Shown here in pieces: positions 36,884 through 44,971 of a stretch of 64,000 nt of DNA. Positions within the stretch are counted from its first letter, which is position 1, and every line of letters begins with the position of its first letter. The translations under genes were made by a program, and so were the position numbers. The notes below the pieces were generated by a model. It did no database searches. It saw only the letters and a list, made by a program, of their open reading frames with translations, and was not told the DNA's origin. Origin of the DNA: JAHEDH01 sp963753285 (GTDB lineage Bacteria > Actinomycetota > Acidimicrobiia > Spongiisociales > ZC4RG35); assembly GCA_963753285.1 (NCBI GenBank), contig CAVWBT010000005.1:362790-426789 (forward strand), written 5' to 3'.

Positions 36884-37936
36884 ATGGCCATCGTCCATGT
36901 GATCGGCACCGGAACCATCGGTGAACCACTGATCGGCATGCTCGCCGATCACCGAGACGACTTCGGGATCGACGAGGTGACGTTCCACAAACGGACGCCG
37001 CTCGCAACCGAACGGGCGAAGGTCAACGACCTGGTTCGACGAGGAGCGGTCCTGGCGGTCGATGACGACCGCCGGACCGCCTTCGAAGAGCTCGGTCACG
37101 CTCCGAAGTACGGGGCGATCGAGGCGATCGAACGTGCAACGGTCGTCATCGACTGCACGCCGGTCGGCAACCAGATGAAGTCCGAGTTCTACGAGGGTGC
37201 GACGGGACCGCTCGGGTTCATGGCCCAGGGCTCGGAGTACGGGTTCGGCAAGATGTACGCCCGTGGGATCAACGACTCGGCGGTGTCGGTCGACGATCGG
37301 TTCCTTCACATCGTGTCGTGCAACACGCACAACATCGCGGCGCTCATCAAGACCCTGGCGATGGACCCCGACGGGGACTCGCATCTCACCGACGGCCGAT
37401 TCCTGTGCATCCGACGCGCCAACGACATCAGCCAGAGCTCGGGATTCGTGGCGAGCCCCACGGTCGAGCCACACAAGGAGGATCGGTTCGGGACGCACCA
37501 CGCCAGGGACGCCCATGGCCTGTTCGAGACGATGGGCTACGACCTCAACGTCTTTTCGTCGGCCCTGAAGCTCAACACCCAGTACATGCACTCGATCCAC
37601 TTCTCGCTGACGTTGGACCGAGACATCACCGTCGACGAGGCGATCGACCGGTTGAACGCCAACACCCGGGTGGCGGTGACCCTCAAGCGCTCGGCCAACG
37701 AGGTGTTCTCGTTCGGCCGTGATCACGGCTACTACGGGCGCATCCTGGCCCAGGCGGTGGTGTCGCTGGACACGCTGGCGGTCCGGGGCGGCAACGAACT
37801 GGTCGGGTTCTGCTTCACACCGCAGGACGGCAACCCGCTGCTGTCGACGGTGGCCGCGACTCTCCGGCTGATCGACGAGGACACGATGGAGCACCGGCTC
37901 GACGTGCTCCGCCCGTACCTGTACACCGAGGTGTAG
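36884..37936 (+). CDS. Type II (archaeal-type) glyceraldehyde-3-phosphate dehydrogenase homologue
   Basis: A 350-residue Rossmann-fold dehydrogenase. It has VIGTGTIGEPL for the nucleotide and VSCNTHNIAAL, matching the catalytic-Cys segment SCNTTGL of archaeal type II GAPDH. It also shows IRRAND, TVEPHKEDRFG, MHSIHFSLTLD, FSFGRDHG and NELVGF, all collinear with that family. A GGAGA ribosome site and 10-nt spacing to aceA suggest a common mRNA. Whether it acts on glyceraldehyde 3-phosphate, a tetrose phosphate or another aldehyde is unknown. Its linkage to glyoxylate-bypass genes is unusual. Confidence 0.78.
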   Translation: MAIVHVIGTGTIGEPLIGMLADHRDDFGIDEVTFHKRTPLATERAKVNDLVRRGAVLAVDDDRRTAFEELGHAPKYGAIEAIERATVVIDCTPVGNQMKSEFYEGATGPLGFMAQGSEYGFGKMYARGINDSAVSVDDRFLHIVSCNTHNIAALIKTLAMDPDGDSHLTDGRFLCIRRANDISQSSGFVASPTVEPHKEDRFGTHHARDAHGLFETMGYDLNVFSSALKLNTQYMHSIHFSLTLDRDITVDEAIDRLNANTRVAVTLKRSANEVFSFGRDHGYYGRILAQAVVSLDTLAVRGGNELVGFCFTPQDGNPLLSTVAATLRLIDEDTMEHRLDVLRPYLYTEV

Positions 37937-37964
37937 GCCTCGCTCGCTGGCGCTCGCATCGGCG

Positions 37965-37992
37965 CTGTCGGTTGTCGGTCGTCGGTCATCGG
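37965..37992. repeat. Period-7 tandem repeat (TCGTCGG type)
   Basis: Four heptamers (ctgtcgg, ttgtcgg, tcgtcgg, tcatcgg) follow the GAPDH-like gene by 28 nt, upstream of the structured repeat at 38028. Confidence 0.65.
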
Positions 37993-38027
37993 TCCAGGTA
38001 GGGCGACGTGCGCGCGAGGCGTCGAGG

Positions 38028-38100
38028 GTGTCCCCCACGAAGTGGGGGAAGGTTCCTGCGAGGCGAGGAACGAGCCTCGGAGGTAGGGGGCCGACTCCAG
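38028..38100 (+). repeat. Third copy of the structured dispersed repeat
   Basis: Hairpin CCCCCAC-GAA-GTGGGGG is followed by GTTCCT (38052), loop GCGAGGCG, AGGAAC (38066), then GCCTCG (38074), GGAGGTAGGGGG and GACTCC. Stem 1 is identical to the copies at 14464 and 14566. Stem 2 is CGAGGC/GCCTCG instead of CCGTCC/GGACGG, so nearly all its pairs changed on both sides while pairing was kept. It lies between convergent genes. Confidence 0.7.
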
Positions 38101-38127
38101 CGATGCCGATCGTCCGGGAGGCGGCGC

Positions 38128-38155
38128 AGCATATGCCGCATACCGCATACCGGTT
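38128..38155. repeat. Period-7 tandem repeat (ACCGCAT type)
   Basis: Four heptamers (agcatat, gccgcat, accgcat, accggtt) lie just before the AI-2E-type gene stop. Together with the array at 37965 they bracket the structured repeat. Confidence 0.55.
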
Positions 38156-38158
38156 AGA

Positions 38159-39235
38159 TCAGGCTTCGTCCGCCTCCGAGATCACCGGGAGCGCAGACGG
38201 ACCCGCGTAGTCCTTCACGACGACGATTCCGACGGCGAGGATCGGGACGGCCAGGAAGCCGCCGATGAGGCCCGCCACGATGAAGCCGATGGTCAAGGCG
38301 ACGATGATCAACAGCGGATGCATGTCGACCGCCTTGCCGATCAGGATCGGCATCAGGATGTCGCCCTCGACCCGTTGAACGGCGAGCACGATGCCCGCCA
38401 GGATCAGTGCCTGCACCACGCCGACGGTGGCGAGCGCGACGAGGACGGCAACGGCACCGGAGATCGTGGCCCCGATGAGGGGGAAGAAGGCACCGAAGAA
38501 CACGAGCAGGGCCAGCGGGACCACCAGTGGCACACCGAGGATCAGGAGGCCGATGCCGATGAGGACGGCGTCGGCCAAACCGACGAGGGCGGTCCCGCCC
38601 AGGTAATTCCGGAGCGTCACCCAGGATCGTTGACCGATGCGCTCGACTCGTCGTCGCTGGTCGTCGTTGCCGATGAGCGATACGGCCCACGTCCAGAATC
38701 GGTCTCCGTCTTTGACGATGAAGAAGACGAACACGAGCATCAGGAGGAACCCGGTGATGATCTCGAGGACGGTGGCCGCGCCGCCGGCGAGACCACCGAT
38801 CAGGCCCTCGGAGTTGTCGGTGATCGTCTGCCGCGCCTGGTCGATGAGCTCGTCGATTCGGGCTTCGGTCAGCCCGAATGGGCCTTCGGCGAGCCAATCG
38901 GTGATCTGGACCGTCGCCTCGTCGATGGACTCGTTGATCTCGTCGACGCTGTTGGCGATCTGGCTCGAGATGAACCATACGACTCCTGTGAAGGCGAGTG
39001 CGGTGCCGACGAAGACGATCAGCGTCGTCGGAAGCCGCCCCAGCCCACGGGCCTTCAGGCGTTCACTGACCGGGGTGGCGAGACAGCCCACGAACAGGCT
39101 CAATATCGCAGGAATGATCAAGACGCGTAGCTCGGCCAGAATGATGGTCGCGCCATACGCAACGGCGCCCACCACCAGCAGCCGCCATCCCACGGCGGCG
39201 GTCACCTGTAACCAGCGAGGAACAGAGTTCTCCAT
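38159..39235 (-). CDS. AI-2E family (PerM/YdiK-like) membrane transporter
   Basis: A 358-residue protein with an N-terminal pair of helices, a periplasmic/cytoplasmic amphipathic region (about 85-165) and a C-terminal bundle with the family signatures GLIGGFLAVPI and LVFFGAFFPLIGATISG. Members export autoinducer-2 or act as Na+/H+ antiporters; the substrate cannot be told here. The start at 39235 was chosen because the sequence MENSVPRWLQ precedes the first helix. Confidence 0.88.
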   Translation of the reverse strand: MENSVPRWLQVTAAVGWRLLVVGAVAYGATIILAELRVLIIPAILSLFVGCLATPVSERLKARGLGRLPTTLIVFVGTALAFTGVVWFISSQIANSVDEINESIDEATVQITDWLAEGPFGLTEARIDELIDQARQTITDNSEGLIGGLAGGAATVLEIITGFLLMLVFVFFIVKDGDRFWTWAVSLIGNDDQRRRVERIGQRSWVTLRNYLGGTALVGLADAVLIGIGLLILGVPLVVPLALLVFFGAFFPLIGATISGAVAVLVALATVGVVQALILAGIVLAVQRVEGDILMPILIGKAVDMHPLLIIVALTIGFIVAGLIGGFLAVPILAVGIVVVKDYAGPSALPVISEADEA

Positions 39236-39325
39236 CCCCGACACGGTACCCATCGGAGAGATCGGTGCTGGCACATCAAAGCGATCGACTGTGAGCAGAC
39301 CGCCGGGAGCGGTAGCGTTCTCGGT

Positions 39326-39595
39326 ATGGACGGACAAGCCCAGCGTCAGGCGCTCTCGGCGGCCGAGCGAGCGATCGAAGCCCTCGGGCGCGGAGATTCG
39401 GCGGCGGCCAGAAGTGCAGTGGCCACTGCAGTCGAGCGGGATCAGGTGGGTCTCTTCGCCCGGCTCGCCGACGCCGTCTACCTGGCCGCTTCGGAGCTCG
39501 AGAGCGATGGCGAGATCTCCGCTGCGACGTGGAACGTGGTCGCCGACGCCGTGGGTCCCGGCCCGCTGCAGGGCCTGGTCGAACAGGTCCGCTGA
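39326..39595 (+). CDS. Small helical hypothetical protein, 89 aa
   Basis: An alanine-rich, probably all-helical protein (AAERAIEALGRGDSAAARSA, LFARLADAVYLAASELE). TAGCGT lies 7 nt before the ATG, giving a leaderless start. It is followed after 3 nt by the PHP phosphatase gene, so co-transcription is likely. The family is unknown; the helical pairs look TPR-like. Confidence 0.7.
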   Translation: MDGQAQRQALSAAERAIEALGRGDSAAARSAVATAVERDQVGLFARLADAVYLAASELESDGEISAATWNVVADAVGPGPLQGLVEQVR

Positions 39596-39598
39596 GCC

Positions 39599-40474
39599 GT
39601 GTCCGATCACCATCTCCATCTCCACCCCCACAACGAGACGGGGGTCGCCAACCCTCCCGCGGTGTATCGGTCTGGGCTCATCGAGGAGTACGTCGAGCAG
39701 GCGGCGTCGGTCGGTGTGACCGAGCTCGGCTTCACCGAGCACCTCTATCGCTGTGTCGAGGCCGCGGACGCTCTGGGTCGCTTCTGGGACGTGCCCGGGC
39801 ATCCCGAGCTCAGCGCACACTCCGAGGCGTTCGTCGAGGCCGACCGCACGCTCTCACTCGGCGAGTACGTGGACGTCGTGCTCGGTGCGAAGGATCGCGG
39901 GCTGCCGGTGCAGCTGGGACTCGAGATCGACTTCTTCCCCGAATCCATCGATGCGGTCCTCGAGCTCATCGAGCCCTATCCCTGGGACTTCCTCATCGGC
40001 TCGGTGCACTGGATCGGCCCCTGGGCGATCGATTCGTCCGAGGTCGCCTGGGAGTTCGAACGGCGCGGCGTCGACCAGGCATGGTCGGACTACTTCGAGC
40101 TGGTGGAGGCCTTGGCCGGATCCGGGGTGGTCGACGTGCTCGCCCACGTCGACGTCTGCAAGAAGTACGGATATCGCCCCGAAGCGGAGCCGGTCGACAT
40201 GTACGCCGCGGTCGTCGAGGCCGCTGCGCTGACGGGCACCGCCGTCGAGGTGTCGAGCCAGGGTCTGCGAAACCCGGCCGGGGAGGTGTATCCGTCGCCC
40301 CGGTTCCTCCAGATGTTCCACGACGCCGGTGTCCCGGTGACGTTGGCCTCCGACGGGCACGTCGCAGAGCAGGCCGGGTGGGGTCACGTTGAGGTCGTCG
40401 AGGCAGCACGGGCCGCCGGGTACGTCTCCCGGCTGTCGTTCGACCGGCGCCGCCGGATCCCGGTTCCGCTGTGA
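39599..40474 (+). CDS. PHP-domain phosphoesterase, histidinol-phosphatase-like
   Basis: A 291-residue PHP protein with the metal-binding HHLHLHPHNE motif at the very N-terminus, FTEHL, GLEIDFFP, GSVHWI, AHVDVCKKYG and ASDGH. This set matches HisK-type histidinol phosphatase, though other PHP phosphoesterases share it and no his genes are nearby. GTG 39599 is forced by the motif at residues 4-9. The stop overlaps the next gene's GTG by 4 nt. Confidence 0.85.
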   Translation: MSDHHLHLHPHNETGVANPPAVYRSGLIEEYVEQAASVGVTELGFTEHLYRCVEAADALGRFWDVPGHPELSAHSEAFVEADRTLSLGEYVDVVLGAKDRGLPVQLGLEIDFFPESIDAVLELIEPYPWDFLIGSVHWIGPWAIDSSEVAWEFERRGVDQAWSDYFELVEALAGSGVVDVLAHVDVCKKYGYRPEAEPVDMYAAVVEAAALTGTAVEVSSQGLRNPAGEVYPSPRFLQMFHDAGVPVTLASDGHVAEQAGWGHVEVVEAARAAGYVSRLSFDRRRRIPVPL

Positions 40475-41209
40475 CCCGGAGGCGGATCGTGATCGGCGTC
40501 GCCCTGACGCTGATCGCCGCTGCGGCAGTCGGCTGGACGTTGTTCTTCTCCCTCGATGCCGACCCCGGGGCAGCGGCGATCGCGGCATCGGCAGGGAGGG
40601 AATGCCCGGACCCGTGTGCCTATGCCTTCGGGTCGGAGCAGGCTCCGGCCGGCCTGATCCTTTATCCCGGGGCGGGGGTAGAGCCTGCCGCCTATGCGCC
40701 GCTCGCCGCACAGATCGCCGACGCCGGGTTCCTCGTCACCATCCAACGAGCGCCGTTGGGGCTGGCGATCCTCGACAGCGACATGGCCCAGGCATCGATC
40801 GACGCCTACCCCGACATCGTCGCCTGGGCGGTCGGCGGACACTCGCTTGGTGGTGCCATGGCCGCCCGTTTCGCGTCGGAGTCCGATCAGGTCGATGGCC
40901 TCGTCCTGCTCGCCGCCTACCCCGAGGGCGGGCTCGATCTCGGCGACTCCGGCCTGGAGGTCGTCTCGATCTACGGCGACCGCGATCTGTTGGCCACCCC
41001 CGACGACGTGCTCGGCTCCCAGCCGCAACTCCCTGCGGGCACGGAGTTCGTGCTCGATCGAGGGCGGAAATCACGCCCAGTTCGGTTCATACGGTCGTCA
41101 GCCGCGGGATGGTGAGCCATCGATCCCGGACTCCGAACAACGCGACGAGATCGCCCGGTCGATCTCGTCGTTTCTCACCGACCTCGGCTCGTCGCGTGAC
41201 GACGGCTGA
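40471..41209 (+). CDS. Alpha/beta hydrolase with N-terminal anchor, apparent frameshift
   Basis: An N-terminal membrane helix (residues 4-26) is followed by an alpha/beta-hydrolase-5-like domain: ILYPGAGVEP, GGHSLGG (nucleophile Ser), VSIYGDRD (acid). The catalytic His segment EGGNHAQFGSYG lies one frame over, starting about 41057, and runs to the stop at 41209. Deleting one base near 41051-41056 joins the frames; unrepaired, the protein ends at 41115 without its catalytic His. Coupled to the PHP gene by a GTGA overlap. Confidence 0.75.
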
Positions 41210-41390
41210 GCGAGCCGGCCCGTGTCGGGCGATCGTCTGCGGTGAGGACTGCGACGAGTCGGCGGATGGCGGTCCGCAACGAGCCACGTGACGGTGGCCT
41301 GCGGCCGAAGTCGCGGCGAGCCTGTTCGAGCCCGAGCAGCGTGACCTCGGCGTGCCCGAGCGGTCTGCGGGCTGTCCGGCGTGATGGCAT
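41175..41390 (-). CDS. Possible small basic protein, 71 aa
   Basis: An Arg-rich ORF (starting MPSRRTARRPLGHAE) with a plausible ribosome binding site AAGGGGAG 8 nt before the ATG. Its 3' end overlaps the convergent hydrolase gene. No family is recognised, and composition bias alone could give such an ORF in this GC-rich gap. Confidence 0.35.
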   Translation of the reverse strand: MPSRRTARRPLGHAEVTLLGLEQARRDFGRRPPSRGSLRTAIRRLVAVLTADDRPTRAGSLSRRHATSRGR

Positions 41391-41492
41391 GTGTGTCTCT
41401 CCCCTTCGAGTGGTCAACCGAGACCCGGGTGCACCGCCTGATACGTGTGTCGCCGCGTGGCCAGTGGGTGGGCGCTCCTACACTGGCCGCCG

Positions 41493-42827
41493 ATGTCCTC
41501 CACCCCGACCGTCTGGCTGACCACGCTCGGCTGCGCCAAGAACCAGGTGGATTCCGAAAAGGTCGAAGTGATGCTGGGAGAAGCCGGCTATCGACTCGCC
41601 GAATCGCCGGAATCCGCCGATGTCGTCATGGTCAACACCTGCGCCTTCATCGAGGAGGCCAGGGAGGAGTCGGTCGACACCATCCTCGAGATGCAGGACA
41701 CCAAGCGCAAAGATGCCCACACCATCGTGATCGGCTGCATGGCCCAACGGTTCGGCACCGACGTCGCCGAAGCCCTGCCCGAGGTGGACGCCGTGCTCGG
41801 CCTCGACCGGTACGGGGAGCTCGTCGGCACGCTGGATCGGCTGACCGGGTTCGGTGGCAACACCGTGCATCTCGGGACCGACATCCGCCGTCGGCCCAAG
41901 ATGGACATCCTCAACCTCGTCAACCGACCCGCGCCCGAGTTCCCGTACGCCTACGTGAAGGTCGCTGAAGGGTGTGACAAGCCGTGCACCTTCTGCGCCA
42001 TCCCGCTGATCCGGGGGAAGCAGCGTTCCCGGAGGCCCACCGAGATCCGCGACGAGGTCGCCGGGCTGGTGAATGCCGGGGTGCGTGAGGTCGTGCTGGT
42101 CGCCCAGGACCTCGCGGCCTATGGCCGGGACATCGACGCACCCGGGGCCGGCATCGTCGATCTGCTGCGGTTCTGTTCCGACGTCGAAGGCCTCGACGTG
42201 CTCCGGCTGCTGTATCTCTATCCGAAGGAGATCCGGCCGTCGCTGATCGACGAGATCGCATCGAACCCGAAGATCGCCACCTATTTCGATCTCTCGCTCC
42301 AGCACGCCTCGGTCGAGCTGCTCCGGGCGATGCGCCGCCCGGGCGGGGGAGAGCGGTACGTCGAGCTGTTGGACCAGATCAGGTCGGCGGCCCCCGAAGC
42401 GGCAACCAGGAGTTCGTTCATCGTCGGATTCCCCGGCGAGACCGAGGCCCAGGTCGAGGAGCTCGCCGAGTTCCTCGAAACCGCCGAGCTCGACTGGGCC
42501 GGGTTCTTCCCGTATTCGCCCGAACCGGGCACCCCGGCGGCCGAGCTCGACGGGAGGATCGACCGCGAGGAGATCAACGAGCGCCTGCGCTACCTCCAGG
42601 GGATCCAGGAGGAGATCACCTACGAGGCCAACTCGGCGATGGTGGGACAGACCGTCCCGGTCCTGGTCGATCAGATCGAAGACGGGATCGCCGTCGGCCG
42701 TTCGTGGCGGGAGGCGCCGGAGATCGACGGGGTGATCACCCTCGATGAGGGCACGCCGGGCGAGTGGGTCGACGCCACCATCACCGCCGTCGTCGGCACC
42801 GATCTGGAGGCCACGGTCGGTGGCTGA
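41493..42827 (+). CDS. rimO: Ribosomal protein uS12 (S12) methylthiotransferase
   Basis: RimO, 444 residues, adds a methylthio group to an aspartate of ribosomal protein S12. It has an N-terminal UPF0004 domain (TLGCAKNQVDSE, NTCAFIEEA), the radical-SAM cluster CDKPCTFCAIP, and a C-terminal TRAM domain. Its TLGCAKNQ signature and shorter N-terminus separate it from MiaB at 48463. TACACT lies 8 nt before ATG 41493, so a leaderless start was chosen over an in-frame upstream GTG. Confidence 0.94.
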   Translation: MSSTPTVWLTTLGCAKNQVDSEKVEVMLGEAGYRLAESPESADVVMVNTCAFIEEAREESVDTILEMQDTKRKDAHTIVIGCMAQRFGTDVAEALPEVDAVLGLDRYGELVGTLDRLTGFGGNTVHLGTDIRRRPKMDILNLVNRPAPEFPYAYVKVAEGCDKPCTFCAIPLIRGKQRSRRPTEIRDEVAGLVNAGVREVVLVAQDLAAYGRDIDAPGAGIVDLLRFCSDVEGLDVLRLLYLYPKEIRPSLIDEIASNPKIATYFDLSLQHASVELLRAMRRPGGGERYVELLDQIRSAAPEAATRSSFIVGFPGETEAQVEELAEFLETAELDWAGFFPYSPEPGTPAAELDGRIDREEINERLRYLQGIQEEITYEANSAMVGQTVPVLVDQIEDGIAVGRSWREAPEIDGVITLDEGTPGEWVDATITAVVGTDLEATVGG

Positions 42828-42920
42828 CAAGTGCGAACCCAGGGTTGCTGACGACAATTGGTGTCGATCTCAGGTCAAGGTTCATCAGATTGCGCCTCTT
42901 GGGCCGCGCAGAGTGAGCGC

Positions 42921-44159
42921 ATGATCGTCGAGGTCATCGCAGTCGGGACCGAGCTGCTGCTCGGCCAGATCATCAATACGAACGTCGCCCACATCGGTGG
43001 CCGCATCGCCGATCTCGGGCTCGACGCCCACTACCAGCAGACCGTCGGCGACAACCTCGGCCGGATGGCGCAGGCGATCCGCACCGCGCTCGGCCGTGCG
43101 GACGCCGTCATCATCACCGGCGGAATCGGACCCACCCAGGACGACATCACCCGCGAGGCGATCTGTGCGGCGACCGGTCGGGCGATGGCGTTCTCCGATG
43201 AGTACGCCCAGGCGCTGCGGGAGCGGTACGCCACGTGGGGGAGGGAGATGCCGGAGTCGAACCTGCGGCAGGCCGAGTACCCCGAAGGTGCCGAGCTGCT
43301 CCCGAATCCGAAGGGCACCGCACCCGGCCTCGCCTTGGAACACGAAGGCAAGCTGATCTTCGCCCTCCCAGGTGTCCCGCCGGAGATGTATCTCCTGTTG
43401 GACGACCACGTCCTTCCGAGGATCAAGCAGAAGGCCGGCATCGACGAGGTGCTCGTGTCGCGGGTGATCCGCACCTGGGGGCGAGGCGAGTCCAATGTCG
43501 CCGAGATGCTCGGCGATCTCTTCGACTTGTCGGCCAATCCATCGATGGCCTTCCTCGCATCGAACGGCGAGATCAAGGTGCGGCTCACCGCCAAGGCTGC
43601 GACGACGGCAGAAGCCGATGCGCTCATCGCCCCGATCGAGGCGGAGGTGAAGCGACGGCTCGGCTCGCTGGTGTTCGGAACCGACGAGGAGACGATCGAG
43701 ACCACCCTGATCGGCCTGGCGAAGGCGAGAGGGTGGACCATCGGCACCGCCGAGTCTGCGACGGGCGGTCTCCTCGCCGGTCGGCTCACGGCGACACCCG
43801 GCTCCTCCGATGTGTTCCGCGGGTCGATCATTGCCTACGCCGCTGACCTCAAACACGACCTGCTCGGTGTGAGCGGCGAGACGATCGCCTCCGGCGTGGT
43901 GTCCGAGGAGACGGCGATCGCCATGGCCGAGGGAGCCAGACGGCGTCTGGCGGTCGATGTCGCCGTTTCGGTGACCGGGTTCGCCGGACCGGCCGGTGAC
44001 GCGCCCGGGACGATGATCGTCGCCGTGGCGACACCGGAACGTGCCCAGGCCCGAACTCTCCGGATGCCGGGGGACCGGGAGCGGGTCCGTACCTACACGG
44101 TCACCGCCGGCATGCACCTGCTCAGGCTCGCCCTGACCGGTGACTGGTGGAGCGCCTGA
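42921..44159 (+). CDS. cinA: CinA-family protein (nucleotide pyrophosphatase/NMN amidohydrolase)
   Basis: A 412-residue two-domain CinA: an N-terminal MoCF-biosynthesis-like domain (GTELLLGQIINTN, ITGGIGPTQDD) and a C-terminal PncC domain (TAESATGG, GSIIAY, VTGFAGPAG). Family members degrade ADP-ribose and deamidate nicotinamide mononucleotide. In many actinobacteria cinA precedes recA, as here with thpR between. The ATG 42921 was chosen as the first codon of the MoCF fold. Confidence 0.94.
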   Translation: MIVEVIAVGTELLLGQIINTNVAHIGGRIADLGLDAHYQQTVGDNLGRMAQAIRTALGRADAVIITGGIGPTQDDITREAICAATGRAMAFSDEYAQALRERYATWGREMPESNLRQAEYPEGAELLPNPKGTAPGLALEHEGKLIFALPGVPPEMYLLLDDHVLPRIKQKAGIDEVLVSRVIRTWGRGESNVAEMLGDLFDLSANPSMAFLASNGEIKVRLTAKAATTAEADALIAPIEAEVKRRLGSLVFGTDEETIETTLIGLAKARGWTIGTAESATGGLLAGRLTATPGSSDVFRGSIIAYAADLKHDLLGVSGETIASGVVSEETAIAMAEGARRRLAVDVAVSVTGFAGPAGDAPGTMIVAVATPERAQARTLRMPGDRERVRTYTVTAGMHLLRLALTGDWWSA

Positions 44160-44166
44160 GCGCCTG

Positions 44167-44697
44167 ATGAAGGTGTTCGTCGGCGTCGACCTGTCCGACG
44201 AGGCCCGCGCCGCGCTCGCGGCGTCGCTCTCCGACATTGAGATACCGGGCAAACCGGCGCCTCCGCAGAACTGGCACATCACGCTCCGCTACATCGGCGC
44301 GATCGACGACGTGTCGCTCGACCGGCTGCTGGCAGGTCTCGACGAGGCCGACCTCGGAGGGGCGTTCACGGTGCGCGCCGGAGGGCTCGGCGCCTTCCCC
44401 AGACCGGAGCGTGCCACCGTGTTGTGGGTCGGGCTCGCACACGGCTCCGATCGGCTCGAGTCGCTGTCGGCGATCGTCGAGGACGTCGTCGACGGGGTCG
44501 GCCTCGGACGTGAGGATCGCCCGTTCGTCGGGCACATCACGCTCGCCCGGGTCCGCCCGCCCGTCGACGTGCGCCGGCTCCTCTCGAGCGTCGAGGTCCC
44601 CCCGGTCACGATCCCGGTCGATGAAGTCACGGTCTTCGAATCCGTCACCCGGCCCGGCAGTCCCGAGTACCGCCCCATCGACCGCTTCCCCCTCTGA
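44167..44697 (+). CDS. thpR: RNA 2',3'-cyclic phosphodiesterase
   Basis: ThpR of the 2H phosphoesterase family, 176 residues. Both catalytic HxTL motifs are visible: NWHITLRYIG near residue 36 and VGHITLARVR near 118. The enzyme opens 2',3'-cyclic phosphates on RNA, and its relatives ligate tRNA halves in vitro. It starts 7 nt after cinA. Confidence 0.93.
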   Translation: MKVFVGVDLSDEARAALAASLSDIEIPGKPAPPQNWHITLRYIGAIDDVSLDRLLAGLDEADLGGAFTVRAGGLGAFPRPERATVLWVGLAHGSDRLESLSAIVEDVVDGVGLGREDRPFVGHITLARVRPPVDVRRLLSSVEVPPVTIPVDEVTVFESVTRPGSPEYRPIDRFPL

Positions 44698-44723
44698 CGG
44701 AGTCCCGGGCCGAGCTCCAACCC

Positions 44724-44772
44724 GGAACCTGAAACGTTGAACGTGGAACGTGGAACGTGGAACGTGGAACGT
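44724..44772. repeat. Period-7 tandem repeat (GGAACGT type), seven units
   Basis: The units are ggaacct, gaaacgt, tgaacgt and four perfect ggaacgt, ending 14 nt before the recA SOS box. It is the most homogeneous array in the window and therefore probably recent or able to expand. Confidence 0.75.
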
Positions 44773-44786
44773 GGAGATGCTTGGCA

Positions 44787-44802
44787 TCGAACAGGTGTTC
44801 GT
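44787..44802 (+). promoter_or_regulatory. LexA-binding SOS box upstream of recA
   Basis: TCGAACAGGTGTTCGT matches the actinobacterial SOS consensus TCGAAC-N4-GTTCGA with one mismatch. It is 170 nt upstream of the recA start, on the same plan as the boxes near lexA. Confidence 0.85.
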
Positions 44803-44971
44803 GTACGGTTGCGTCTCACATTGATGTGATTCTTCATGCGAAGATATGTCACACACGGTCCGTACGGTGTCCGCACGGGTCGAAGAACAGGCCCAAGAGG
44901 AACGAACCGGCGACCGGATCCCCGATGAGATCTCGGGATCGGGCGAGACGCAACTGAGAAAGGCGAACACC

